Source: Clostridium thermosuccinogenes (lineage in GTDB: Bacteria > Bacillota > Clostridia > Acetivibrionales > DSM-5807). From it: a stretch of DNA of 64,000 bases. Position 1 is the stretch's first letter; every line of letters starts with the position of its first letter. The notes under the pieces were generated by a model that was not told where the DNA came from, made no database searches, and saw only the letters and a list, made by a program, of their open reading frames with translations. Of the stretch, positions 26,859-37,014 are shown in pieces. The position numbers and the translations under genes were made by a program. The stretch spans positions 1,575,665-1,639,664 of the forward strand of contig NZ_CP021850.1 in assembly GCF_002896855.1 (NCBI RefSeq). The letters are read 5' to 3'.

Positions 26859-29126
26859 ATGAAAAAGATCAAGAGGTTTAGCAAAATTAAAATCCCTGTT
26901 TTATGGAAGTTTATCATAATGTACCTTTTAATATCAATGCTTATTATTGCTGCATTGACACCGATTTACTATAAGGTTTTGGAGTTATCCAAGCTGAGTT
27001 ATCTGGCAGATGTGGAATACTCCTTTAAAAAGAACGGTGTAAGCATGCAGAATACCTTGAAAAGGGCATACGAAATTTCGACTCAGATGGATGAATCGCC
27101 ATATTATGTGAAACTGAAGCTTATGCACCCTGGCGATTCACCTCTATTGTTATATTCTAAGCTTTACATGTCCCATAAATATTTTTTAAAGCAAATGGCA
27201 ACTTTCGATGATATTGACGAGGCATTTCTCTACCTGCCGAATAGCTATACTATTTTCGGGAAAAAAAGAGTTTTCGATTCAGCTGCTGAATATTTTAATT
27301 TTGACGTAATCTATCGGGATTATTCACCGGATGAAATCCTGCAATGGATGTCGGATATGAATGAACGTTTTAAAATATTACCGGCCACTTTGGCTAAAGT
27401 CCACGGAGGTGTGCAGAAAAGCTATTTAACCATTGTAATGAGCAGACCGGGAGACAGTGCTATAACAGGAGTTCTTTTATCTGAAGAAACATTACTGAAT
27501 CAATTCAATATATCCAATTTACCTGTGGGTAGCTTTTTGTACATTACGGATAAAGACAACAAAGTTCTGTTTTCATATGGATATGATGATAAGGAGCCTT
27601 TGACCGGTAACCTTGGAAAGGCTGAGTACGATGACACGACCTTTTCTGTTCTAAAGACAACCATAGCAATACCTGGTTGTAACATTACCCTGGGCATACC
27701 GGATTACCATTTTGAAGAGATGTATCTTCCGCTGAAAAAAATGATCTACAAGTATATTTGCGTTGCCATGGGAATCGGGATTCTTTTCAGTATTCTTTTT
27801 GCATTAAATAATTATATTCCGATTAAGAAACTGGCCAGCATTCCTTTGAAAAACGGATTTTTCAAAGAAAAAGACACAGCTAACGAGTATAGTTACATAA
27901 ATAAATTTATGGAATCTTGTTCTTCTGAAATAAAGAAGCTTAAAACGGACATTTTAAATATGGAGAATACATTGCGAACCAACATGCTTATAAAACTTCT
28001 TTATGGAATGGTGAACTCCAAGGATGAATATGCCCTGGTTTCCAAGCTTATACCTCAGGTAAATTCCCCTTTCAGAATTGCGTTGTTTGAGGTCAAATGC
28101 CAGTCTGAATCACAGAATGCTGACTATATTGGCTACATTGCATATGACAAGATCCAAACTCTGTTTCCAGGTAAATTTATGCACGTTCAACTTAATAATG
28201 ATAAGGTTGCGATGATATTTGCTGATACAGAAGACAATCTGAAAGAATTAAAGAAACTTTTTATTACAGCAAATCAAGAACTGTATGGTTTTGGCATATC
28301 GTTGAATGCCGGGATAAGTGACAGATTTGAAAACAAGGATGAAATAAATAAAGCTTTTTTCCACGCTCAATCCAGTCTTACTGCAGCAGAAAACAACGGC
28401 CTGAATTTTTACAGCTATGATTTAATAAAGCAGTCACAAGCACCAAAGCTTATAGACTTTTATGGCATCCAAAAGCTCTATGGATTAATAATTGCGAGAA
28501 ATAAAGAAGCAGTAGAGGAAACCATCAAAGAAATAACAAGGAAGCTTATTTTCGGAGGGGCAAACTCAAAGCATGAGGTAATAGAGGTTTTCTGCTTGAT
28601 ACGTTTTGTAATTGCATCGGTCATCGCTGACACTGAACTGGAAATTGACGATTTTTCCATTATTGAGTTCAGGGAGGATGAATCCATCGATGTCTTGTTC
28701 AAATCTCTTTGCAAAAATGCTTTGGCTGTTATGGAAGCATTTGAATCGAAAAAAAGAAATGCCAATAAGGAGCTTAAGGAAAGGATAATGAAATACATTG
28801 AGAATAATTTTGCCGATCCTGATATTTATGCAGACAGCATAGCGGAAAAATTCAATATATCCAGAAATTATGTCTACAATTTGGTGCGCGAAGAGACAGG
28901 AAAAAGCCTCAACGACTATATTGAACATTTAAGGATGAAAAGGGCGATTGACCTGCTTAAATCTACCAATATGCTGGTATCTGATATATCTGCCGAATGT
29001 GGCTATAATTCCACCAACACGTTTTATAAAGTTTTCAAGAAAGTTTTTAATGTATCCCCAAGTACTTTCAGAAGCGGTCTGCATGAGAGTCACCTGACGG
29101 TTGAGAGCCTGAACAGCAATAGGTAG
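26859..29126 (+). CDS. Membrane-anchored AraC-family transcriptional regulator of the sugar locus
   Basis: A 755-residue protein. It has a membrane helix at about 17-37, an extracellular sensor region of roughly 270 residues, a second helix (YICVAMGIGILFSILFALN, about 300-320), a cytoplasmic part and a C-terminal AraC helix-turn-helix pair (IAEKFNISRNYVYNLVREET; ISAECGYNSTNTFYKVFKKV). This architecture is common beside oligosaccharide ABC transporters in Firmicutes, where the outer domain is thought to sense the sugar or the binding protein. ATG 26859 follows AAAGGAGG; the upstream ATG 26811 is not needed. The solute-binding gene follows after 224 bases. Confidence 0.88.
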   Translation: MKKIKRFSKIKIPVLWKFIIMYLLISMLIIAALTPIYYKVLELSKLSYLADVEYSFKKNGVSMQNTLKRAYEISTQMDESPYYVKLKLMHPGDSPLLLYSKLYMSHKYFLKQMATFDDIDEAFLYLPNSYTIFGKKRVFDSAAEYFNFDVIYRDYSPDEILQWMSDMNERFKILPATLAKVHGGVQKSYLTIVMSRPGDSAITGVLLSEETLLNQFNISNLPVGSFLYITDKDNKVLFSYGYDDKEPLTGNLGKAEYDDTTFSVLKTTIAIPGCNITLGIPDYHFEEMYLPLKKMIYKYICVAMGIGILFSILFALNNYIPIKKLASIPLKNGFFKEKDTANEYSYINKFMESCSSEIKKLKTDILNMENTLRTNMLIKLLYGMVNSKDEYALVSKLIPQVNSPFRIALFEVKCQSESQNADYIGYIAYDKIQTLFPGKFMHVQLNNDKVAMIFADTEDNLKELKKLFITANQELYGFGISLNAGISDRFENKDEINKAFFHAQSSLTAAENNGLNFYSYDLIKQSQAPKLIDFYGIQKLYGLIIARNKEAVEETIKEITRKLIFGGANSKHEVIEVFCLIRFVIASVIADTELEIDDFSIIEFREDESIDVLFKSLCKNALAVMEAFESKKRNANKELKERIMKYIENNFADPDIYADSIAEKFNISRNYVYNLVREETGKSLNDYIEHLRMKRAIDLLKSTNMLVSDISAECGYNSTNTFYKVFKKVFNVSPSTFRSGLHESHLTVESLNSNR

Positions 29127-29350
29127 TGTTATTTTGCAACTGCACATTTTTCAACATGAAACACAATTTTCAATTCATAAGACAAAATATATGGTAAAAG
29201 CAAGGTTACGAAGATTTTAGCCAAATGTCACTTTTAAAGTACAATTATACACTTGATTTACAATTTTGATCCCTGTTACATTATGAGTGTGCAAAAGCAT
29301 TGGTTGGCCAATCATGCGATATAATCCAAAGGGAGGAAGTGCAACTGCAA

Positions 29351-31111
29351 ATGTCAAAAAAAATAATTTCTTTATTATTAGTTTTAGTACTGTTGCTTGC
29401 ACCTATGATGGGTTGCTCCAAACAGGACGCCGACAGTTCTGATACCCAGTCCGGCTCAACAAGCGGATCGTCTGGATCATCGGATGCCAGTGCAGCTGAA
29501 AAGTCTGGAGATTCACTGGTAACAGAGCCGGGAGTGCTCCCAATAGTAACAAAGCCTGTAACTCTCACAATTGGATTGGTTGAGAGCTCAAACGTCACGG
29601 ATTATGAAACCAACTATTACACAAAATATCTGAAAGAAAAAACCGGAATTGATTTGGATTTTTACTTTTTCCCATCAAGTGAAACCAGCCAGAAGCTTGA
29701 ACTCATGGTTACAGCCAATGAAGAACTGCCGGACATTATCATGTATGTAGATCTTAGCGATGCGGCAAAAGCCAGCTATGGCAAGCAAGGAGTTTTCATA
29801 CCTCTAAATGAATACATGGATAAGTATGCTTACTTCTGGAAACAGACTTATGATAAATACTGTTCGGACACTGAAAAGAAAGTTATAGAAACCTTAAGCA
29901 AATCACCTGATGGAAACATTTACGGTTTTCCCTTTATGGACGTTGACCCGACAGATTCCCAGGTTGAATCAATTTACATTAACCATGTATGGCTTGAAAA
30001 GCTTGGTTTGAAAGTACCAACAACCACCGATGAGTTATACGAGGTATTGGCTGCTTTCCGCGATAAAGACCCCAATGGTAATGGTAAGAAAGATGAACTT
30101 CCATTAGTTGGCTATAATACCATAGATGTCCGTGGTGATCTGATTTTCATATTGATGAACTCATTTATTTATTACAACTATAGTAACTATGGCCGTTTCA
30201 ACGTTGAAAACGGCAAATTGAGTGTTCCATATATCACCGAGGATTACCGCGAAGGCCTCCGTTATATACACAAGCTGTATAAAGAAGGTTTAATTGCACC
30301 TATCAGCTTCACACAGGATTACAAACAGCTTAAAGCCTTAGCCGACAGGCCTAAGAATGAGGATACCATAGTTGGAGCATTAGCTCACCATCCGTGGAGT
30401 GGAAGCCAAGGTTGGACATACAATGATGAAAATTACGGCAAGTTGGTAGAATATACAGCTATAGGACCACTGAAAGGGCCCAAAGGCGTAGCCTGGTCAC
30501 CATATAAATTAGTTGGAATTGATTTTACCACATATATTACCAAGGACTGTGAATATCCTGAAGTTGCTTTCCGCTTGCTGGACTTCATGGCTGATGAGAC
30601 CACAAGCCTTATCTCCCGTCGCGGAGAGCCTGGTGTTGACTGGGAGTATGTTGAAGGTGACGTAGAAGCTCATTATTCAAAACTGGGATTTAAAGGTGTC
30701 TATCGCGTACTCAACGACATATGGGCTGAGCCTGAACAGAACAAAAACTGGCATGCTCAATTACAATTCTTGCCAGCATCACTGTTTGCCGGATTCGCGA
30801 AACGTGATTTCGCCAACGAGCTCGAGAAGAAAAGGGATGCATTGTTCCTGGACGGTTTCTATCGTAGATATGGACAATATCCTGATGAAATTGTTACCAA
30901 TTTGGTTTATACAGATGAAGAACTTAATGAGATCAGTGAAATTTCTACAACTATTACCAACTACGAGAATGAAGCAAGAGTGCTGTTTGTGACAGGAGAA
31001 ATGGACATTGAAAAGGATTGGGACAGCTATGTACAGCAAATTAAGGATCTCGGCTTGGATAAGTGGCTGAGCGTTGCTCAACAAGCTTACACAAGGATGA
31101 ATTCGAAATGA
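29351..31111 (+). CDS. Extracellular solute-binding lipoprotein (LipO/LplA-like)
   Basis: A 586-residue lipoprotein. The signal peptide is KKIISLLLVLVLLLAPMMGC, with Cys22 as the likely lipidated residue, then a Ser/Gly-rich linker. The family 1-type binding-protein body follows (DIIMYVDLSDAAKASYGKQG; KDPNGNGKKDELPLVGYN, a calcium-loop-like insert typical of the large LplA/LipO group). Such proteins capture oligosaccharides for the LplB/YtcP-type permeases encoded next. GGGAGG at 29331-29336 is 14 bases before ATG 29351; no better start is seen. A stem-loop separates it from the permease genes. Confidence 0.9.
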   Translation: MSKKIISLLLVLVLLLAPMMGCSKQDADSSDTQSGSTSGSSGSSDASAAEKSGDSLVTEPGVLPIVTKPVTLTIGLVESSNVTDYETNYYTKYLKEKTGIDLDFYFFPSSETSQKLELMVTANEELPDIIMYVDLSDAAKASYGKQGVFIPLNEYMDKYAYFWKQTYDKYCSDTEKKVIETLSKSPDGNIYGFPFMDVDPTDSQVESIYINHVWLEKLGLKVPTTTDELYEVLAAFRDKDPNGNGKKDELPLVGYNTIDVRGDLIFILMNSFIYYNYSNYGRFNVENGKLSVPYITEDYREGLRYIHKLYKEGLIAPISFTQDYKQLKALADRPKNEDTIVGALAHHPWSGSQGWTYNDENYGKLVEYTAIGPLKGPKGVAWSPYKLVGIDFTTYITKDCEYPEVAFRLLDFMADETTSLISRRGEPGVDWEYVEGDVEAHYSKLGFKGVYRVLNDIWAEPEQNKNWHAQLQFLPASLFAGFAKRDFANELEKKRDALFLDGFYRRYGQYPDEIVTNLVYTDEELNEISEISTTITNYENEARVLFVTGEMDIEKDWDSYVQQIKDLGLDKWLSVAQQAYTRMNSK

Positions 31112-31159
31112 TAAAATTGGTATCTATGTGAGAGAGTAAATACCAGCAATCAATTGAGT

Positions 31160-31201
31160 CAGAATCATGGGGAAAGCTTAAAAGCCGACCCTATGATTCT
31201 G
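31160..31201 (+). other. Intercistronic stem-loop between binding protein and permease
   Basis: CAGAATCAT-GGG (31160-31171) pairs with CCC-t-ATGATTCTG (31189-31201). No T run follows. Hairpins here often protect the binding-protein message so that it outnumbers the permease message; that role is inferred. Confidence 0.65.
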
Positions 31202-31250
31202 GCATATGTTCTCCAAGTTTTGTTAGGCAGCTCTTCAAGGAAGGATGATT

Positions 31251-32201
31251 ATGGTGGCGATAAAAAAAAGGAGTTCACGAAAGTCGTGGGTAAATATTTT
31301 TAAAGAACAATGGCAGCTTCATTTGTTGATGTTGCTACCGGTTATATATATTTTAATATTTGCGTATTACCCGATGTTTGGCTTACAGATAGCGTTCAAG
31401 GATTTTAAGGCAACAGCCGGTATTTGGAGCAGTAAATGGGTTGGCTTTAAACATTTTTCCACTTTTTTTCATTCATACATGTTTAAGCGCGTGATAATCA
31501 ATACGCTCCGAATTTCAATATATTCAATAGCAACAGGTTTCCCTCTGCCGATAATTTTTGCATTGATACTGAATACTATGCGCGGCATGCGGATAAAAAA
31601 ATTTGTACAGACTGTGACCTACATGCCCCACTTTATTTCCACCGTGGTAATGGTGGGGTTGCTGATGCAGATTTTAAGCCCTGTGACCGGACTTTATGGT
31701 GGTTTATACCGCCTATTGACCAATGGAATGTATCCCAGTGATATTTTTGGTCAACCAAAGGCTTTTATACATTTATATGTATGGTCCGATGTATGGCAAA
31801 GCCTGGGCTGGAATTCTATTATATATCTTGCAGCTTTATCAGGAATTGACCCTCAATTGCATGAAGCAGCACAAATTGATGGAGCAACCCGTTTCCAAAG
31901 GATGATACATATCGAACTTCCCGGAATTCTGCCTACTGCAGCTGTATTACTGATCATGCGTTTCGGTTCTGTTATGAATGTAGGATTTGAGAAAGTATAT
32001 TTGATGCAAAACAGTTTAAATCAGTCCTATTCTGAGGTTATATCAACGTATGTCTATAAAGTGGGTATGCAGGCAGGATCTAATAATTTTTCCTATGCTA
32101 CAGCGATCGGGTTATTTAATTCTGTAATCAACTGCATTCTGTTAGTATTGGTAAATCAGTTATCACGTAAGTTGAGCGATAGCGAGGCAAGTCTTTGGTA
32201 G
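31251..32201 (+). CDS. ABC sugar permease, LplB type
   Basis: About 316 residues with six predicted membrane helices and the cytoplasmic EAA loop (EAAQIDGATRFQRMIHIELPG) that docks on the ATPase. N-terminal sequence LLMLLPVIYILIFAYYPMFG is typical of LplB-type partners of YtcP. I use ATG 31251, six bases after AAGGAAGG; ATG 31245 directly abuts it. No ATPase gene is present in the locus, so a shared MsmX-like ATPase encoded elsewhere is expected. Confidence 0.92.
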   Translation: MVAIKKRSSRKSWVNIFKEQWQLHLLMLLPVIYILIFAYYPMFGLQIAFKDFKATAGIWSSKWVGFKHFSTFFHSYMFKRVIINTLRISIYSIATGFPLPIIFALILNTMRGMRIKKFVQTVTYMPHFISTVVMVGLLMQILSPVTGLYGGLYRLLTNGMYPSDIFGQPKAFIHLYVWSDVWQSLGWNSIIYLAALSGIDPQLHEAAQIDGATRFQRMIHIELPGILPTAAVLLIMRFGSVMNVGFEKVYLMQNSLNQSYSEVISTYVYKVGMQAGSNNFSYATAIGLFNSVINCILLVLVNQLSRKLSDSEASLW

Positions 32202-32232
32202 ACTGGGAGATTGAATCAAGGAGTTGAAAATC

Positions 32233-33156
32233 ATGACTGTGACAAAAACGGCAGCCAAATCAAAAAAGCGTAGGATTAAAGATCCGATTGAAGATAGAAT
32301 ATTGTATGCTGTCACCTATACCCTTGTTTTTTTGTTTGTATTATTAGTTTTATACCCGATAATATTTGTTATTTCTGCATCTTTTTCTTCGGCGACTGCT
32401 GTAAGTACGGGTAAAGTTATCCTTTGGCCTGTAGATCCAAGCTTAGACGGTTATAAAGCTGTTTTTTCTCATAAAAGGATTCTTACCAGTTTTAGAAATA
32501 CCGTGTTTTATACAGTTGCAGGCACATTTATAAATGTCGTAATGACCCTGATAGCGGCTTACCCCTTGTCCAGGCCAAGATTTCAAGGCAAAAGATTCTA
32601 TATGTTGCTGTTTGTATTTACCATGTTTTTCAGTGGGGGGTTAATTCCTACTTATATACTGATGACTCAAATTAAGTTTGTGAACACAATATGGGCAATG
32701 CTGATACCAGGTGCCCTGAGCGTATACAACATGATTATCGTCAGAACCTTTATCTTGAGCAATATACCGAATGAACTGCTGGAATCTGCAAAGATGGACG
32801 GATGTTCTGACATAAGGTATTTGGTTTCAATCGTTATTCCGCTGTCAAAAGCCGTCATTGCCGTTATTACCTTATTTTATGCAGTCGGTCACTGGAATTC
32901 GTATTTTAGTGCTTTGATATACTTGAACAATCCTAAGCTTTATCCACTGCAGCTTGTACTCCGTGATATTCTGGTACAAAATGAAATTGCCAGCAACGAT
33001 TTCAAGAGCACAGCTTTCATGGAGGCAAAACAGAATCTGGCCGCCTTGTTAAAATACTCGCTGATAGTGGTGTCCAGTGTGCCTATTATTGTAGTTTATC
33101 CTTTTGCTCAGAAGTACTTTATTAAAGGCGTTATGGTAGGATCCCTGAAGGGATGA
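32233..33156 (+). CDS. ABC sugar permease, YtcP/AraQ type
   Basis: About 307 residues with six membrane helices; the EAA-type loop is ELLESAKMDGCSDIRYLVSI. The segment FSGGLIPTYILMTQIKFVNT is typical of the YtcP group, the usual second permease with LplB. ATG 32233 follows AAGGAGTT. Spacing of 31 bases from the first permease indicates one operon. Confidence 0.93.
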   Translation: MTVTKTAAKSKKRRIKDPIEDRILYAVTYTLVFLFVLLVLYPIIFVISASFSSATAVSTGKVILWPVDPSLDGYKAVFSHKRILTSFRNTVFYTVAGTFINVVMTLIAAYPLSRPRFQGKRFYMLLFVFTMFFSGGLIPTYILMTQIKFVNTIWAMLIPGALSVYNMIIVRTFILSNIPNELLESAKMDGCSDIRYLVSIVIPLSKAVIAVITLFYAVGHWNSYFSALIYLNNPKLYPLQLVLRDILVQNEIASNDFKSTAFMEAKQNLAALLKYSLIVVSSVPIIVVYPFAQKYFIKGVMVGSLKG

Positions 33157-33290
33157 TTTTTATAAAGCCCGTATTTGTGAATCGTGTTTAAGGTATAGAT
33201 GTTGAACATATAACGATAAGCATTTATATACGAATGTTTGAAAATATTTTAATACTTATGTGAAGAATATAATGGAAAGAGGAGAAGTAT

Positions 33291-34028
33291 ATGTTTTACA
33301 AATATGAAACTCATTTGCATACTGCCGAAGTTAGTAAATGTGCCAAAAGCACTGCGGTAGAAATGGTAAGGGGTCATTATGAAGCCGGATATGCTGGAAT
33401 AATTGTGACAGACCATTTTATTAACCCGGATTCGGAGCAATGGAAAGGGTTAAGTTGGGAAGAACAGGTAAGCAATTTCACAAGGGGATATGAAATAGCA
33501 AAAGCTGAAGGAGACAGGATTGGGCTTGACGTATTCTTTGGGTTTGAGTATAGCAATCGCCCGTTGGGAGAGGATTATTTGACCTATAATATTGGTAAGC
33601 AATTTTTGCTTGATCACCCGGAAATTGTGAATTTATCCATTGAAGAATACTGTAAACTTATAAGGGGGGTAGGCGGATTTATATCGCAAGCTCATCCATA
33701 TAGAGAGGCATGGTATATAAAGAGTCCAGCAAGTCCAAAGATCCATCTTGTTGATGCCATTGAGGTTAATAACGGGTCATCTGATGACCCGGATAATTTC
33801 AACTATAAAGCCTGGGAACTGGCCAGAGCCAATCCGCAATTGATTCGCACCTCAGGAACGGATATTCACCAACTGGATCATGAGTTGAGCGGATTGGGTG
33901 TTTCAGGTATGGCATTCAAGTATAAGCTGAGGGATATCCGGCATTTCATTGAGGCTCTGCGTGCAGGAGATGGCTACTTGATTATTGACGGTAAAGTGAC
34001 TGACAGGGAAGGCAACATCGTTGAATGA
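33291..34028 (+). CDS. PHP-domain metal-dependent phosphoesterase
   Basis: A 245-residue PHP protein. Metal-ligand motifs are in order: YETHLHTAEVSKCA (residues 4-17), IIVTDHFIN, FGFEYS, SQAHPYR and GTDIHQLDHE. It lacks the polymerase parts of DnaE/PolX, so it belongs to the small stand-alone group that hydrolyses phosphate esters. Its place between the sugar permeases and the GH4/kinase pair suggests action on a phosphorylated sugar or cyclic phosphate formed in this pathway; the substrate is unknown. Confidence 0.85.
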   Translation: MFYKYETHLHTAEVSKCAKSTAVEMVRGHYEAGYAGIIVTDHFINPDSEQWKGLSWEEQVSNFTRGYEIAKAEGDRIGLDVFFGFEYSNRPLGEDYLTYNIGKQFLLDHPEIVNLSIEEYCKLIRGVGGFISQAHPYREAWYIKSPASPKIHLVDAIEVNNGSSDDPDNFNYKAWELARANPQLIRTSGTDIHQLDHELSGLGVSGMAFKYKLRDIRHFIEALRAGDGYLIIDGKVTDREGNIVE

Positions 34029-34145
34029 AAAATTTGAATAAACTTTCTTGATGGGATATAAATATAGCAAAGATCTTTATTTATATCCTCAATACTGATA
34101 TACTATCCATAGATGGATTTAATTTCAAAAGGGGGAAATAAATGT

Positions 34146-35435
34146 ATGAGGGAGTTAAAATTTGCTATCATAGGTGCAGGAAGCACCTACACGCCAGAAC
34201 TTATTGAGGGATTGATAGTTCGAAAAGATAATCTTAAACTGGACAGTCTTTATCTGATGGATATAGATGATAGAAAACTGGAGATAATCTACCAGTTTAC
34301 CAAAAGGATGTTGGGAAAGGGTGGAATAAATTCTAAGGTGGTAATGACCAAGAGCTTGGATGAAGCCGTGGAAGGCGCAAATTATGTCATCTGCCAGGTC
34401 AGAGCCGGCAAGCTGGATGCCAGAATCCTGGATGAAAAAATACCGCTGAAATACAACCTGCTGGGGCAGGAGACCACCGGTGCCGGCGGATTTATGAATG
34501 CTCTTCGTACCATACCCGTCATCATGAATGTTGCCAGAAAGATGGAGAAGCTGGCGCCTGACGCCTGGATGATCAACTTCAGCAATCCTTCGGGGATTAT
34601 TGCAGAAGCAGTGCTGAATAATTCCAATGTAAAAATGATTGGACTGTGCAACGGCCCTTACGGGATGATAAAACGTGCCAAGGAAATGCTTCCTGAGGGT
34701 ACAAAGGAATTTGATTATGATTTTGTAGGGCTCAATCATTTATGCTGGATTACCGGCATCTATGCAGACGGAAAGAATATAATTTCAGAAAAGCTGAATT
34801 CGAATACGGAATTTGCCAAGCTGAAGAACCTGACTGAAACAAAACGGGATGATGTTCTGTTGAGGGCAACGGGCGGCATTCCGGTAGGTTACCTTGATTA
34901 TTACTATTTCCGTGATAAGAAAATACAGGAATGCAAAGAAAAAGAAAAAACCAGAGGCGAAGAATGCAAGATTATTGAAGAGGAACTTCTTGAGCTTTAT
35001 CAGCAACCGGAACTGAATGAAAAGCCTAAGCAGCTTGAAAAAAGAGGTGGAGCAAATTATTCCACTGTGGCTGTCTCTTTAATTGATGCCATTGAAAATG
35101 ACAAGAACGAATACCATGTAGTTGACGTTAAGAACAATGGCGCTCTTGATTTCATGGATAAGGACGATGTGGTCGAAGTAAAATGCCTGGTTAATAAAAA
35201 CGGAGCAACGCCTGTTAAGATAAATAATTTTGATAATCAATACATCATCGGGCTGATGAGAGCGGTCAAGGCATATGAGAAACTCACTGTAAAAGCAGGA
35301 TTGACCGGCGACTATGATGCGGCATTGGCTGCGCTTATGGTTCACCCGCTCATTGGCGATTATGTAAAAGCAAAAGGTGTCCTTGACGAAATGTTGCAGG
35401 CAAACAAGGAGTTTTTACCGCAGTTCAAGCTTTGA
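34146..35435 (+). CDS. Glycoside hydrolase family 4 (6-phospho-glycosidase type)
   Basis: A 429-residue NAD- and metal-dependent glycosidase. The Rossmann start is AIIGAGSTYTPE (residues 7-18); metal ligands expected for GH4 are Cys168 in GLCNGPYG and His198 in GLNHLCW. GH4 enzymes cleave glycosides by oxidation at C3 and elimination, often on 6-phosphorylated sugars such as 6-phospho-beta-glucosides. ATG 34146 lies ten bases after GGGGG. The next gene, a sugar kinase, overlaps the same transcript, and the transporter is ABC rather than PTS, so phosphorylation may happen inside the cell. Confidence 0.92.
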   Translation: MRELKFAIIGAGSTYTPELIEGLIVRKDNLKLDSLYLMDIDDRKLEIIYQFTKRMLGKGGINSKVVMTKSLDEAVEGANYVICQVRAGKLDARILDEKIPLKYNLLGQETTGAGGFMNALRTIPVIMNVARKMEKLAPDAWMINFSNPSGIIAEAVLNNSNVKMIGLCNGPYGMIKRAKEMLPEGTKEFDYDFVGLNHLCWITGIYADGKNIISEKLNSNTEFAKLKNLTETKRDDVLLRATGGIPVGYLDYYYFRDKKIQECKEKEKTRGEECKIIEEELLELYQQPELNEKPKQLEKRGGANYSTVAVSLIDAIENDKNEYHVVDVKNNGALDFMDKDDVVEVKCLVNKNGATPVKINNFDNQYIIGLMRAVKAYEKLTVKAGLTGDYDAALAALMVHPLIGDYVKAKGVLDEMLQANKEFLPQFKL

Positions 35436-35449
35436 TACGGAGGTTGCTT

Positions 35450-36436
35450 ATGAAGAAATATGTTTTGGGTATGGATGGTGGAGCTACCAAAACCCATGCT
35501 GCATTGTTTGATATTGACGGCAACAAGGTGGATATGCTGGAATGGGGTCCGACCAATCATGAGGTATTGGACGGTGGCTTTGACGGGTTTAGGAAAGAAA
35601 TGAAAGATTTGTTGTCCTCTCTGTTTTCACGAAATTCCATAACAGCTGGCGATATAGTTTCCAGTGCGTTTGGGATGGCAGGAGTGGATACAAGGAAACA
35701 ACATAAGATAATTTCAAGTATCATTGATAACTTGGGTATAAAAGATTTTGTTTTATTCAATGATGCATATCTTGGTGTTAAGGCCGGATGTCCGTCAGGT
35801 GTTGGCATTTGCGTAATCAATGGTTCAGGATGCACCATAGCCGGCATCAATGCAGAGGGCAAAATGATTCAGATTGGCGGGCAGGGGAGCCTGACCAGGG
35901 ATGTAGGAGGCGGAGGAAGCATCGGAATGGAGGCCATAAGATGTGTTTATGACCATCTGTTCCGTCTGGAGCCTTATACTATATTGAAGGATATGCTGTT
36001 TGAAAAGCTTCAGATCAGCTCGAAATACGATTTTATGGAAGTGATGCCTGAGGCATTGAGCAGCGGAATCATATCTGCAGGCGAGATAGGAAAAATGGTT
36101 TTTGAAGCTGCGAATAAAGGGGATGAAACGGCCATATCCATTCTGGAGTTTGTAGGGGAAAGCCTTGGCAAATCAGTAAATGGTGCCATACATGAGTTGG
36201 GTTTCAAAGAAGGAGATGTGATAGAGGTAGTACTTGCCGGTTCAGTAAACGTCAAGGGTAGCAATCCTTCGCTAGTGAATGCCATTAAGAAGGAGGTAAT
36301 AGACAAGAATCCCGATAAAAAGCCTGAATTCATAATCCTGCAGAAACCTCCGGTTACAGGTGCGGTAATTTGGGCCTTGCAGAGAACAGAGCACAGAATA
36401 GATAATTTGTTTGAGAAGGTCACATCGCAATTTTGA
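35450..36436 (+). CDS. BadF/BadG/BcrA-type sugar kinase (N-acetylglucosamine kinase-like)
   Basis: A 328-residue protein of the ASKHA kinase fold: phosphate-1 motif GMDGGATKTHAALFD (residues 5-19), phosphate-2-like GICVINGSGCTIAGI, GGQGSLTRDVGGGGSIGMEA, and adenosine motif VVLAGSVNVKG. Members include N-acetylglucosamine kinases and related amino-sugar kinases. ATG 35450 follows ACGGAGG, 14 bases after GH4. It may phosphorylate the imported sugar or its product so that GH4 can act. A terminator lies 155 bases downstream. Confidence 0.9.
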   Translation: MKKYVLGMDGGATKTHAALFDIDGNKVDMLEWGPTNHEVLDGGFDGFRKEMKDLLSSLFSRNSITAGDIVSSAFGMAGVDTRKQHKIISSIIDNLGIKDFVLFNDAYLGVKAGCPSGVGICVINGSGCTIAGINAEGKMIQIGGQGSLTRDVGGGGSIGMEAIRCVYDHLFRLEPYTILKDMLFEKLQISSKYDFMEVMPEALSSGIISAGEIGKMVFEAANKGDETAISILEFVGESLGKSVNGAIHELGFKEGDVIEVVLAGSVNVKGSNPSLVNAIKKEVIDKNPDKKPEFIILQKPPVTGAVIWALQRTEHRIDNLFEKVTSQF

Positions 36437-36590
36437 ACGACAATGGTAAAGAACTGACAGATATTAGTATATGCTTGTACATACGGCAAAAATATTTAAA
36501 AGACGCAAAACAACTCATAACAGAAAAATAACGTTGAAGAATTTTAATAAAAAAGAATTTATGACGGCATTAAAACATGCGGACATGGGA

Positions 36591-36655
36591 AGACATACCC
36601 CACTATCAGGTTTAAAATCTGGAGTTCATGTGTGAAAGTGGGGTGTGTCTTTTTG
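36591..36655 (+). terminator. Terminator of the sugar-uptake operon
   Basis: A 14-bp stem with one wobble: AGACATACCCCACT (36591-36604) with AGTGGGGTGTGTCT (36637-36650), a 32-base loop, then TTTTT. Confidence 0.75.
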
Positions 36656-36670
36656 GATTTAATTGAGTTT

Positions 36671-36699
36671 TTGACGCTATCTCATGAAAATGATATGAT
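36671..36699 (+). promoter_or_regulatory. Promoter candidate without a clear gene
   Basis: TTGACG (36671-36676), 17 bases, TATGAT (36694-36699) with TGA just ahead. Downstream are only a 13-codon ORF (36724, MKKEFYSLSEISN, reminiscent of an excisionase start) and the 36-codon ORF at 37015. The product may be a small protein, a small RNA or a decayed gene. Confidence 0.4.
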
Positions 36700-37014
36700 T
36701 TTGGAACAGTATGGAGCATGATTATGAAAAAAGAGTTTTACAGTTTAAGCGAGATAAGCAATTAACAGTTTGATTTTGCAGTAAATTGAAAATTCCAGTC
36801 ATAAGTTTCCTGTTTTTGAACGGAAAGTGTTATCGTACAAAATATGAACCTTCTGAGAAACTAAATGCTTTTGGCAATAGAATTTTGAAAGGCCAATAGC
36901 TCATGTTACAAGTGGGAGGAGCTGCCGATAAGGCTTATAGCAAAGCAACTGAACTTAACGGAATAAATAAACTTTTTCAAAAGCTTTTTATAATTATCAG
37001 GGAGTCATTTGTTC

